Assembly (NCBI GenBank): GCA_047495785.1
Contig: JBLDXI010000001.1
Coordinates: 186,001-250,000, forward strand
From: Lepidodermella squamata
Taxonomy: Eukaryota > Gastrotricha
Reading direction: 5' to 3'
Length of the DNA stretch: 64,000 nt
Position numbers and translations under genes: made by a program. Each line of letters starts with the position of its first letter. Positions within the stretch are counted from its first letter, which is position 1. A model generated the notes under the pieces. That model did no database searches, was not told the DNA's origin, and was given only the letters and a program-made list of their open reading frames with translations. Shown here in pieces: positions 36,197 through 48,636 of this stretch.

Positions 36197-39100
36197 ATGG
36201 AGACAACTGAATACCTGGAATTGGATTCATTCTTCTTGCCGAAAACTCCTATTCCGATATACAGCGAAAGGGCAGCTCATGTATCCTCTCGAACGTTCAA
36301 TCCTCCAATTTACAACCCTTCCTATCCTACTAGGTAAACATAGAAAGACTTAATGAGCCTAAATTCTTCCTTCATAAGCATTTCTCTCTCTAAACTTGAT
36401 TTCTTTTAACAGAGAAGAAGTCAGAGCTGCACATTACTTGCGCCGACAGGAACAAGCGCAGAGTCAGGGCTTCTACACACCTAACACTAAGCCTTACAAA
36501 GAAATCGGAGGACCTCTAATACTTGATGTTCGTCAGCTGACAATTTTATCACTCACGCAGCCTTCGGGAAAGGTTCCAGGAAGCATTATTTTATCAGCTA
36601 GCGCTACCTATACCAATGAATTCGCCGGCATTGAGGTAAATTTTCCTTTGTGTTGTTAAGAAGTGGGATCGATTCAGGTCAATTTATAGAACGAAACTCA
36701 TATGGGCACTGAGATTGCTCCGAGGAAAAGTGATGCAAAATCGATTGCAGACAGCGACGAATCAAACGTAAGCAATAGTTGCATCACGTCACAACTCATA
36801 TAACAACGACTTTTTAAAATCAGGAGCAAAGGTTACGCTTATATCGCCTCAAACATCAGGGTGAAATAATGAACGTCAAAAAAGAAGCCAAAGCAATGCA
36901 GTATGTTTTGGAAATCGCTCTTTATCATATTGAATTGTGTTGCCATTAGAATCATGTCACGATTTGCATCGACTGGTCTTCCGCTTTATCAACTTTTGAA
37001 CCGTGTGAATGACTTCAGAAACATGGCAAAACACGGAGCATTCGTTCAGGTGACAGTTAATTCTTGATGTATAACTTTAATTTAACCGCTTTCTTGAAAC
37101 AGTCTGGTGGAAGTAAAAACTCGAATGGCAGAAGATCTCAATCGCCATCTGATGATTCACCTACGCTTTTAAACAATATCGACGACGAAGATACCAGCAG
37201 CAGTGATGAAAGCGACACCGTTAGTCAATCTACTAGTCTTCCAGCAAACGCGAAAAAGTCTCTGCAAGATCAACCTCGGCCTTATTCTGCTGCTCATTGC
37301 AGGTTTGTTGGTGAGGTTTTACTTTACTCATGTGTTATGGAGTCTTCACTGAAATAGAATCGGCACGGAAGTTCCTGACAATGCAGCTTGTGAGCACTTG
37401 TACCGCCAACTATGTGCTTTATGTTGGCTGTTGGATGCAATTGCTAACACCGGTAGGTTTGGCGGTATAGGCATTCTATAATTGAGTTTTCGTTTTATCA
37501 GATCCGAACTACACAATGTGCCCTATCATTAAATCTTGGACTTTGCAAGGGCTTACTAATATGAAGATTAATTTGCAAGAAAACCAGCAAAAGACAGAAA
37601 AAGTAGAGCAAAACTGGTCCTCTTTCCTGACTCACCATACTTCATCTCATGGAAATAGTGGCGAAAAAGGTAATTCAGTGACCAAGAAAAGCAACATGAG
37701 GCTCGGCGGATCGAAGTATACTGGCAGCATATCTGAAGCTAGGATAAAAATGGGTCCAATGAGCGTATCAGAAGGACGTAAGTTGAGAAGAATGAGAATA
37801 ACTCATCGAGCCCATTTAACAATTTGTTATATAAACCCAGCTAACGATTCCGTCGACCTCGCTATTGAACTGCCAAGCGGTGCGATGACTGATAGAATGG
37901 CACCAACTGTTATCGATACTCCCGTATCTGCTAACGTTACCTCGGTTTTGCATTCCGCGGTTTCGGTGAATGATCGTAATTATTGTTCCTCTGCTCCTTG
38001 GTGATTATTAAATTTGATACGTTGCTAGTTACTCAACAACCGCCTCAAAATAATGATCAATCAACTGGAGGCGAGGCGCCTTCAGCTTCTCACAACACCG
38101 TTCTTCTGCAACTTCCGGCAACATCAGCTTCAGCCGATGGGAAAGATATGAGAGACGAGGATGTCCGCAGCAAAATGTCGAGTGCTTCGCAGCCTCGCCA
38201 CAAAAGCGCCATGTCCAGAAAAGCTGCCAGCGCTACTAGTCGAAGCGGTGCTGCTTCAGCCGATCCTGCTGGCCGGAAGAATGGAGGCCTCAACTATCGT
38301 CGTCTTATGCGCGACCGAGAATTCCTAACCGCAAAGCTCGTAAGTTGAGGAAACAGTTTTCTCGATAACAACTCAATTTAATCACTTCAGCACGAGGTCG
38401 AGATGGATATCGATCGGGAGGAGCGCTTTCGATCTCTGCGTCGATCGGGCCGAAAATCAAGCAATGCCATGTCTAACAGCGACTCAGGGAACGGAATACC
38501 CGAAGGCGCCATGTCAAGGGACATCATGGAATTTACAGCTCGAGCTGCGAGTGCTCGCTACGCTTCCCTGGCTAACCGAAGCCAACACCGTTTCAAGTCA
38601 ACAGCGGAAGAGGCAGCACTTGTCATTTCGGACCGACTCCATCAAATGGACAGCCGTCGAATGGAGTTGTTTCGACTCAAGTTTCAGTCTCTCGAAGCTT
38701 CGTCGGGGGCTGCTCCGGCCGAGTCACCGCAAAAACCAGCTTCAGCGACGCCTCGAAGCAGGCACGCTGAGACCTTCGACCGGGCAGCAAAGAGACTGCG
38801 GGCGAAAACGGCGGCTGCTGAACGTCAACGGCGAATAGCGGTCGAGCAGGCCAACGAAGAGCGACAACGCGATTGGCTGGGTGCTTTGAAGCTTGGATTG
38901 CCTCAGCAGCTGCTCGCCGAAGACTGGCGCTGCCGGAAAATAGTTGAGCGGCTCGAGAAACATGTAAATCTACGCCCGAATCAGACAACGGATCTGAACA
39001 GATTTCTAGACACCCTGAAAAGCCTCCGAAGCTATGAAATATGCGATCCTGACGTCGCGGTATGTTTTCAAAGCGAAAGTTGAGTTTTCAAATTTATATG

Positions 39101-39271
39101 ATATCGTTTTTTTAGACCGCGGTGGAATTTTGCCGCGAACGCATTTTACGTTTTCCAGTCAACGAATTCGAAGATTTCTTTCGGAAACATTTCCCTACCG
39201 TGCTGAGACCAGAAAAGCCAATCGAGAAGAAGAAAAACCGCAATCGCGCGGCTGTGAATCCACCTCAATGA
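36197..39271 (+). CDS. Unrecognised 818-residue protein, coiled-coil-rich C-terminal half
   Basis: Twelve exons join in frame: 36197-36333, 36413-36635, 36690-36767, 36824-36900, 36950-37049, 37103-37302, 37358-37452, 37502-37777, 37841-37975, 38029-38339, 38391-39059, 39116-39271. The start METTEYLELDSFF follows an AT-rich leader, and the end is a Lys-rich tail with RAAVNPPQ. No signal peptide or membrane helix is seen. The N-terminal part has YTPNTKPYKEIGGPLILD; the middle has a Cys-containing segment (LYRQLCALCWLLDAIANT); the C-terminal third is rich in Arg/Glu/Ala heptads (RLHQMDSRRMELFRLKFQ and others), suggesting coiled coil. The layout loosely recalls cilia-associated coiled-coil proteins such as CCDC60, but I cannot confirm that. 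The 63-nt intron 37778-37840 has no stop and keeps frame, so an 839-residue form is possible. Confidence 0.8.
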
Positions 39272-42200
39272 AGAATGCTTGCCTAGCCTTGTAAATTTTT
39301 TGTACTCCATTGCTAATTTTATTCCAAAAATGTGTTGTATTGACAACCGTTAATCTATGCCTTCCCATCTTTTAACATTCTATTATTTCTTCCTCTGCTG
39401 TCCAGACAGGTGATCAAGTGACAAATACTCACCGCGAAACTTGTATTGTTAGTGATTAGATGAGCCATTTTATGTGGAAATAGCTTTCAGTTGACAAATC
39501 TCTATCATAGACAAAAAATTTCTTTCATTCAATATTAGATACTAGACAAATCTGAGAAGAAGCGCCCTAAATGACTTCGATTATTTTTCATTTTTTTATA
39601 TAGCATTATCGAAGTCCACTTAGTGCTTCGTGCCTTATATAGCTGTGTTTTCTACGGCAAATCATACTCAAATAATAGAATATATGCATTGAACTCGTTT
39701 CAGAATTATTTTCCAGGAATGTGATCCATGAGCAGCTACTACCTTTATTAGGTAGATTTAGCATTTTTTAAATTAAATATATCGCCGTTGTATTGTATTA
39801 TTTTTTTTTGTTATAGCTTTAGTCATCTAACTCAGCTATTTTTTTTTAATTGTGTTTTGCGAAAGTTGCGGAAATAAAGATTGTTTTGCTACGTCGCTTT
39901 TTTGTTATGGTTTTTTTTAGGTAGACCGCAATTTAGCTTCTCCGGCTCTTCTGCGGCGGGTTCTTGCCTCAGTATATTAGCGTAGTTCGAGCGGTGATAT
40001 TTAAATAAAAATAAAATGGAAACTGTAAAAATTGCACGCGTTGCACTTTTTCGGCTGCCCGCTGCTGATGCGTTACTTATAGCGCAGCAGTAGCCGGCTG
40101 AGGGCGAACAAAACAAAGAAATGGCAGCGCTCCACAAAGCTTGTCGTTTTTTGTCAAGCCAGGTTTGTTTTCAGTCAACACCGACGTGTGGGTTGATATT
40201 ATTACAATCAAAATATTTTTGAAATTTTTACGGCGCGGTTGGCTGTCCACGTCGATGAAATGAAAACACGCGTTTATTTGCTCACTGGAATTTAAATTAT
40301 TTCCAGTTGCGATTTCTGCCATCATCAGCCGCCGCAATAATTTTTCTCTCGTTCAAAACACTTCCTATGGGCAACACGCAAGAAAAGGCTGTAAATAGCT
40401 AGCGAAAAAGGTGTTAGTCGACAAATCGACTTGCGGACATTACCTTTAACGGTCACCTGGCAACGTAGCCCATTAATTAAATTGAGTGTCTCGTCTAAAA
40501 ATAAGGCGATGTAATTGCCTTTCGTTCAGAGCTGACGAGAAAAACATGTGAGCAGCGGTGCGTGCACCTCGTGACGCAAGACGCAAGACGGGTTCCCACA
40601 ACCGCACCCGTGGAAAGCGACAAGAAAGACGAGCTGTGGGGTGCTTGCGCATCGAACAATCGATGTCGATGCAACATTGAACCGGTGATGAGCGGTGTGT
40701 GTTTAATGATAGAATCTAGTCTCGTCGTGCAACGGATGCACGCGTTCGAGAAAGAGAGCGAAGAGATGATAGCGGCGTTTGTCTCACGTCGTTCTTGTTT
40801 TTGTTTCTTTTTGTTGTTCGCAGCGTCCGCCCTCACCTCGGCTGTCACTCACTGACCACCACGGAATACATCTCCGGTGTTATTTTTACCCGATGATGAG
40901 AATGAGAAATTCCGAAAGAAACACAACGCTCTTTCGTTCGCACCGTACAACAAACAAACAATACCGAACGGTTAAGCGGTCGCTGATATTTCAGATTCAC
41001 CAACGACGCCGAGGCTGCGATCTAATAAATGGGAGCATATTTTGAAAAATAAACGCAAACACAATGTGTAAATTGATTTGTTTTGATCGCTGAAATCCAG
41101 GCGAATTTTCAATGCGTGAAAACGACTCGGATGCCGAAATGACAATTTGATTATGATTCAGGCTCCTTGTACCGAGGCTCCAGTGTTATTTGGTTGCGAT
41201 TTTATTTCTATCATTTTCATCCTTTCCGAAATAAAAATGCTTTCCCTTGTTTGAAATGAACTGAAATAACGGAATCTTGCGAGACATGTAAGAAAAGCTC
41301 CTCTGTGTGGATTTCTTCTTCAGTTTTCAGCAGGCGCTCGTTACACGATGTTGTAATAGCAAGTAGTCGTAAATTTGTCGTTGAGAGAAGCAGTAAGCAG
41401 CATAAAGGCGCAGCATGCGGGCTGCTAATGCCTACGACAAATACTCGACGCTGTGGCGTGCGCGTGCACACACTTCGCCGGCCGACCAATAGCGTGCGTT
41501 CTTGCACGCGAGGACGCGCGCTGATTGGCCGACACGAGTCGCCGTCTTCGCACCTTCGCCTGCGCGACGATGGGCCACGGCTTTCTTCTCGTTTATACGT
41601 TCTTGTATATCTTCGACAGTTTTGGTTTCGGCTCCGTTATTGCCGAATATATTGCCTCTGTTCGTATTCACACTCGAGTTCACACCTGTCAACAGAAAAC
41701 TTCGCACTTTACTGTTCCTAGGCAATTGATTTTTACGAAACAAGTGTTAGAGCCGGTATCCGCAACACGAGCCTCCTTAAGTGAACTGTTTATAGCCGGA
41801 GAGCCGTCGAAAAACTTTTACGGCCGGTGAGATCGAATTAACTGAAAAAACGCCGCCAACTTGCGAACAACAGGCCGGCAGCGTGGCGAACCCCGCGTTT
41901 TTTACACCGAGCAACGCCACGACGTCGTCAGCAACTACAAACAGCGGCGCGGCTGTTGCCAGCTGCGATATCAGCCGCAGATCTTCGGCATCTTCCACCG
42001 CCGTCCCTGGATCTGGTTCATTCTTCTACTCGTCAACGCCAACACAAGGTAAGATAATTCAACTGAATCATTTTCAGCTTCAATCCTCGGTGTTAAACTC
42101 AGAGAGCTGCTTTAGGCAACCTTTCTGAGCTATTTAAAAATCATTCTCGAAATTGACAGCAGAATCTAGGCCAAAATTTGCTCCTGTAGCCTTTTCTTTT

Positions 42201-42833
42201 TTTCTTCATTTTTTTCAATTTTGCTATATAAGTATTATCCAGTTTTATTGCGGATCGTATCGAGTGATTTTTTTTCGATGCATTAGCGCATAAGTTACTC
42301 GGAAATACCTCCAAATCGCATTTTGCAACTCCAACGGGTGTGATTTCGCACTAGATCAACACGAAGGTGCGAGATATAGGCGCGACGTTCACTTCGAGGC
42401 GTGACATCCTATCCTCACCAGCCGCATTAGCTTCCAAGTCGCATTAGAGCTAATGGCGTTAATAGACAGCGCGCGCGCGTGCATCGCAGGAATTCGCCCG
42501 TGTGCGCGTTTATTTGTTTATTAGCTAGCCTAAAAAAGTCCGTCACTCAGCCGGCCGAGGCAAATCGCTGCTTAACAAGCGGCGCCCGCCGCGTTACGAT
42601 CCTTCTTGTGTGCTCGTTTAACGAGCCCCTCGCTGTTCGAACACGCAGCGCAGGCGTCCACGAGCGCGGCCCCCATCAGCGACGTCAATGCGCGCTCGAG
42701 CGAGCGCTGTTGTTCGAAGCCCGGCGCGCACGCTATAGCTTCCGTTGCACATATCTCAGTGACAGCCGTGTCAACACGGAGTAGAGTTGAAATGCAACCT
42801 AGAGCAAACACGAGGATTGAAATGATTTGAAAA
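39272..42833. other. Upstream region of the T-box gene
   Basis: The first part (to about 40.3 kb) is AT-rich 3' flank of the 818-residue gene. From about 40.5 kb on, CG dinucleotides become common. This is likely the promoter and 5'-UTR zone of the T-box gene. One coding-like stretch at 41799-42050 is listed separately. Other frames are short and Arg/Cys-rich, as expected of non-coding CpG-rich DNA. Confidence 0.5.
41799..42050 (+). CDS. Possible upstream exon, Ser/Thr/Ala-rich
   Basis: Between a TTATAG acceptor-like site and a strong donor (CACAAG then GTAAGATAA at 42051), one frame is open without an ATG and reads Thr/Ser/Ala-rich sequence such as FFTPSNATTSSATTNSG. Its composition resembles the N-terminal region of the T-box protein downstream. 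It could be an internal exon of a longer T-box isoform, part of another transcript, or 5'-UTR sequence open by chance. No ATG-bearing partner exon was found. Confidence 0.25.
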
Positions 42834-45800
42834 ATGGCTTCAATGGCAGCAGTGAAAAAATTGCTCTTCTCCTCGCTAGATAACGGCGGCGCTGACTACG
42901 GCTACGACAGCAGCCGGGCGTCGGCGGCCGTGCTGCACGCCGCCTCCCGGTTCCACAACAACAACGCTACCGAGCTGTGCGACGACGTGAAAAACAGTGG
43001 CTTGCCGGACGAATCGCCGCTCGTTAATTTGCACAACTTCGTCGTTTCGACAGAGACGTTTTTCAACGCCTTTAGTCCGGATGCCGTTGCCCCTCCGCAA
43101 ATAACAACATCATCGTCGACTTGTGAAGACAAGGCGGCGGTGATGGCGAAAAACAGCGGCGGAGATTCGCTAGTCGACGACGGCGACGGAGCCGGCCGCT
43201 CGTCGTCGTCCGCTTCGTCGTCGTCAAACGCTAACAACGACTCGGCGGAGAAAAACGCGGTGGCCAACTCGACGTCGTCGTCGTCGGCCGAGTTTCTCGA
43301 ACTTGACGGCAGCGCCAAAAAAGCAAACAAAACAAGCTCGTCATTGGGGGGCGTTTACGCAAACACGCAACAGCAAAATCCACGCATCGCAAAATTGGCG
43401 GGCGCTGCAGGCTTGTCGGCGTTCCGCAACCACCCGTACGCCACGCCGACGTCGCACAATAACTCTTACAGCAGCAACGAGGTTTCATCGCCTGGACTGG
43501 CCAGCCATCACGCTGAACAGATGAATGCGGCTGCTGCGGCATCAGTAGCTGCAGCGGCGATTGGCAACGGGTTCCTCGGAAACCCGAACACGCTGCACCA
43601 AATCCACCCGGCCTATCGCGACTTTGACCAGAAGCCGAATCCGCAGATACCCTTCAGTAACGCCCCTTCCTCGTGGTCGTCTGGTTCCGGCTCGGTTTCT
43701 ACCAACTCGTCGACCGGTTCCAATTTTGCCGCATCGCGTTCGAACCTTCCAAACGGCGGGCAAATGACACCCATGGCTGGCAGTTATTCGAACAACGCCG
43801 CTAACAACAACGTGCTGCCTTATCTCTACCTGCTGAACCGCGACCTCTGGGTCAAATTCAACCGTCACGGCAATGAAATGATAGTCACCAAACAGGGGCG
43901 GTTCGTAAAAATTCGATAATACCCCTTTCACCTTAACTATTGATTTTTTTCCGTATTTTAGACGAATGTTTCCTTCGCTGATAGTGAAAATAGCCGGACT
44001 GCAGCCTCACGCAGCTTATCATCTCTATGTCGAAGTTGTGCAAGCCGACCCTCATCAGTGGAAATTCACGAACGGCCGATGGGCTGCGAACGGGATTGCA
44101 GATCTGGACGCGCCCGATCAAGGCGGTATGCGTTTATTTTATACTATTATTTACCACTGAAACAACAGTTAGTATTGTTGTTTTACTAATCGATGGGAAT
44201 AATTGGATCGATTGTTTGCCGTGTCACCTGTATCGGCTCGCTTTCTCATGTCGCGTTGCGTTGATTAGCGGCCAAATTACGGCCGTGCGCGTTCGCGATG
44301 GGCGATGGGCGATGACAGCCGGTTATCTCCTATGCGCGCGCATCACCGGCCGCGCATCATCAGCGCGTGTTTATTTTGCTAGCGTTGCGCAATTACAACC
44401 GGATTGTCGCTGGCTGCTGAGTTGTCTGCCTTGCGTCATTTTTGTTGAACATCAATCGGCAACCCGCTGTTGCCCCCTATGTCGTGTAACGACGACATCG
44501 CCCGTGTTGCCAAATAATATCGGCACCCGGACCCGTCACTCATTTCGTCTCGAGAGTTCTGATTGGCACCTGAGGTGCTAAAGGTGGCTATGGATCATTA
44601 TTTCATAATTAATGGTGCCCGAGCCACTGCAGCGAGCGAGCGAGCGAGCGCGCGCGCACACGATCGAACGAACGAGCGCGTTGCCAAGAAGACGGCGCGC
44701 CGACTTTGCATTTGCGACACACACATCAACATCGGCGCAAAAGACGGGCGAATGAGCGAAGGCGATTTAGCGAAGGAAAACAAATTGCCAACACGGCAGA
44801 AGGCAAGCGAGCGCACAAATATTAGCGATGATGAGCATCGCTGCGTGGCTCGTGCTCGCAGGTGAGAACAAGCTGTGCGCAAAAGAAGCGCAGTAAAGCC
44901 GCGGCGCATTCCACCGGCATCCGGTCGTTCGTCCTCCGTCTTCCTTGCTTGCTTGCTTGCTCGCTCGTGCCCGAAGTAGTAATAACAACGCTCGGTCTTA
45001 CAACGCCGGGCCCTAAATGGCAAAGTGAATTTTGATTAGGTAGGTGCAAGCGGCGAAACGCGAACGGCGGATTAGTCCAAATAGCTAGGCCACTGCGGCG
45101 ACGACTACCCGACCGTCAACAAGTCGTACGAACAACCGAAAAAATATTTTTCTACCCGCGATTCGACGCCCGTTCACACCTCGGCCGGCTTAGCGGCGCG
45201 CTGTTTTTGTTTGCATAGCACGCGCGTATCGTAACTCAGAGAATTGCGAAAAAAGTCGAACGTGCCATATCGAAGAATCGCGGCGTACACTGCTGATAGG
45301 TGCAGCTAAGATTTCTACGACAAAAAATGGATAAAAACATTAAGTAATGATAATAAACATCTGATTAAGGTTTTATGATTATATGGGACATGATACATGG
45401 GCGGAAACTAAAACGTGCCCTGATTCGGACGAAAATCTGTACGTAGACTCACAGCAAAGATGGAAATATGCGTCAGATATTTTCCAAGTTCATAAACCAT
45501 CGCAACTCCTGAAATCTAAGATCAGAGAAGTAATGCGTAAAGGATAAAATACCGAATTTACTCAAACCGATGGGGTTCCCCTCGAATTTAGACTTTTGAT
45601 GACTAAAATATAATATTATTAAAATTAATTATTTGTTATTTTAGCTACCAATATCATCTACCACCACCCCGAATCTCCGTGCTCTGGAGCAGAATGGATG
45701 TCACGGAAAATAGATTTTTGCAGCATGAAACTGACAAACGACCGAACTACAACAAGTGGCCATGTGAGTTGATTCGTTTCGCCATTTTTTATTTTCAATT

Positions 45801-47044
45801 AAATTCACTCCCCAATCAGATCGTCTTGAACTCAATGCGAAAGTACGTTCCGAGAATACACGTTATCGAAATGCCGATAGGGACGGGTGGCATCTTGTCA
45901 CCGAACCTCATGCTTGGACCTAACGGCCTGCTCGACAGTAAAAACACGCCACATTGGACCTTCACGTTTCCGGAAACATCGTTCATCGCAGTCACCACTT
46001 ATCAGAACCCTGTTGTTACGCAACTGAAAATAGGTGAGAAATAGAATTGTTCATGCTTAATGAGTGATTTTAATATTTATATTATTGATTGCGCCAATAG
46101 AAAACAACCCCTTCGCCAAGGGCTTCCGCGACTCTGATCGAGACTCTCGACCAGTTGTCAGCAGTTCATCGGGAGGCGGTGGCAGCGGCAACGGGGCGCC
46201 AGATGGCGGCGCCTCACACCGCGCCCGTGCGCACCCCTCGAGAACTTCGCCTGTGTCGAACGGCGCCGCGGCAGCCACTCGAAACAGCACATCGTCGGCG
46301 TTGTCGGCCGGTGGCGGTTCGACCGATTCGTCGTCGCCATTGTCGGCATCGGAAGTTCGTCTTCAGCAACAGCAACAGCAACAGCAACATCAGCAACAAC
46401 AACAACAACAACAGACGCATCAAGTGGTGGCGCCCCAGCCGACCTTCGCACTGCGCCACTCGCACACGCCCTCGCAGCAGCCGCAACAGCCCGGCGAGCT
46501 GCTGCTGGGCGCCGACCCCACCGGCGGGCTCTTCTCGTCGCACCTCGGCCCATTGACGCCGAACAGCTCGCGATCGATGATGAGCAGCTGGCAGGCGTGC
46601 GGGGCCAATGCCTGGCCCATGCTCGACATGGCGCAGCACAACGCGCTCGGCCAGCTCTACTCGCCGGTCTCGCCAGCTTCGGCAGCAGCAGCCGCCGCCG
46701 CGTCCGGACTTTTCGCGCCTCCGCCAACCTCATCCGCCTCCATCTTCAACTTCGGCCAGAACACCCCACCCGGCTCGGGCAGTGGCAACGGCTTCTGGCC
46801 GGTTTCGGCTGCCGCAGCCGCAGCGGCTCAGTACGCGCCAGGTCCCGCCGGCGGCCAGTTCGCCATACTTGGCTCAGGCGGATCCGGAGCCGGCAACTCG
46901 TCATCTTGCGCGCTAGCTGCTGTCATGCCGCCGGGTTCTTCCATGTCGGCAACTTCGATCCAGTCGGTCCTCAACGCTGCTGATTCAACATCGGCGTTCA
47001 GTCACCTGGCGTGGGCTGACGGCGGCGCTTCGTTCTACCAATAA
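42834..47044 (+). CDS. T-box transcription factor (T-brain/Eomes- or Brachyury-like)
   Basis: Five exons (42834-43900, 43962-44125, 45645-45763, 45820-46033, 46101-47044) give 835 residues. The T-box spans about residues 337-533: DLWVKFNRHGNEMIVTKQGR, RMFPSLIVKIAGL, ADPHQWKFTNGRW, YHHPESPCSGAEWMSRKI, LNSMRKYVPRIHVIEM, FPETSFIAVTTYQN and NPFAKGFRDSDRD. TKQGRRMFP, the ADPxxW motif and the extra residues before FPET favour the T-brain/Eomes group over Tbx1, 2 or 20; Brachyury is the alternative. The N-terminal 330 residues are Ser/Asn/Ala-rich; the C-terminal part has a Gln run at about 610-630 (interrupted by His) and Ala/Gly/Pro-rich sequence. It is a nuclear DNA-binding regulator of development. 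Exon 1 ends at a GTTCGT donor. Intron 2 (1519 nt) is CpG-rich and may carry regulatory DNA; the other introns are 56-67 nt. Confidence 0.92.
44632..44662. repeat. GCGA/GC simple repeat
   Basis: Tandem GCGA units followed by alternating CG inside T-box intron 2. Confidence 0.6.
44944..44966. repeat. CTTG tetranucleotide repeat
   Basis: Tandem CTTG units ending in CTCG-type units inside T-box intron 2. Confidence 0.6.
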
Positions 47045-48636
47045 CAATGTGAGCAATCATCAACCTTCGCAACTAATACGACATAGCAAAGAGATTTTGT
47101 CAAATTGATTAATTTTTGCCGCAGATAAAATGTGCATGAGATTGTAATAATACGTTTAATCAATTATTAACGCCTGGTATTTGTGCGAATATTTTAAAGA
47201 AAACCTATTATACCTAGCTGAAACTTCTCTCGGCCCGCCGAATGATGATAACTTAACTTTTTATTCTACAATGTGTGTTCTTTTTCATTGCCGAAACAAT
47301 TCCAGATCATAACTTTCTTGAGTGTACCTGTTGTCTTGACTATTTTTTCAGTATAAAAAGTCCCGTAACTTCATGAAAATTCCGAGTCGCAAAAATCTGC
47401 TAAATATACGCCGTTATTTATATGAAGTTAATCTTTTACAATGAAGCTTACCTATTTGAAAAATCCGTTTCTCCTGTATACATACTTATAATGAATGTTT
47501 GAGTTAATCAGCAATAACTTTCCGATCTCTTCTGAACATTCTTTTCCCAACTTTTGTAGTATGTAATGGTGTTGGGCTTGTTTGAGTCTTCAATATTTGT
47601 TAGATTTGCTGTTTTTTCTGCGCGACGATTCAAAATTAAAAACGAATATTCCTCATTCCTATCGTAATTTGATTCGATTTTCCTGCTTGTTTGCTGCAGT
47701 TAAATACTATATTGCCATCTCGCCGTCTGTGCGCTTAAGATTCGCCCGGTCGCTGGGCGCAGCTGGAATTTTTTGTATCACTTTTAAGCAAACTTGTATG
47801 TACAGTGATTACGGCGAAAGAGCAATGTTAAGGGTGTGAAGTAATCTTGAATTATTGAGAAATGCAGAAAAAATTGTTATTGCCTGTATATGTATGACGC
47901 GTGAATGATATAAGTATCGCAGCAAAGCATTGGCAAATAAATTGAAAAGATAGTTTTAAATGTCGGGTTGTTGTCAGCTATATTTTTTATTGAGGCGTTG
48001 AAGCCGTTGATTCAGGTGGATTCAGGTGAATTCGGAAGATTCCTAGGTCCACGATCTTTCTTCAACATCCGAAATTTCCAACATTCAAAGCATATGCTGA
48101 AGAATTTAAAGCCGGGAAATACGGAACAAAACGTCTCTCATCGCAACTAAATTTCTCCTTGGGACTGTCTACCATTGCTCTGGTCACACCTCTGATGGTT
48201 CAGCATCGCCAGAATCCTTCCTGCGTTCTGTTGAAAAGATAGCATACATGCAGGTTTTTATTGGTGATAATATTTATTCCGATAATTTCAGCACGCACAA
48301 CACTCACAGCGCCACTGAGTGAAATGGCCGAGTAGGTGATGATACGCGTCAGCAGCAGAACGGCAGTGTATAGCACGCCCAAATATATTCGGCAGTTGGC
48401 ACCGGACGGGCGGCCGAGCTCATCTCAGGGGCCACACCCGGTGCCGCACACAGCGATACAGTAAAGCACCAAACACAACAATTAACACGAGTCGAGTACA
48501 CGTATTGTTGGCACGGGGGATAGAAAGTGGCATCGCAGTGAATACAATGAGGAAATGAAGAACATCACAAGGGGAAAAACTTGATATGAGACAATAAAAT
48601 GAAGTCATTCAGTCCTTAAGTTCGAGTTATAGCCAT
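47045..48636. other. Convergent spacer between T-box and myosin genes
   Basis: The T-box gene (+) and the myosin gene (-) converge here, so this holds both 3' UTRs. No exon or known element seen. Confidence 0.5.

Larger units (their letters stand above)
44126..45644. other. Long intron 2 of the T-box gene
   Basis: This is by far the longest intron of the gene. It has two simple-sequence patches, a GAGC/GC run at about 44632-44662 and a CTTG run at about 44944-44966, and is richer in CG than neighbouring introns. It could hold an enhancer or internal promoter. No exon seen. Confidence 0.5.

Noticed and set aside
46158-46733. Arg-rich frames overlapping the last T-box exon
   Set aside because: They are out-of-frame readings of GC-rich, Gln-repeat DNA; the T-box frame is fixed by the NPFAKGFRD junction.
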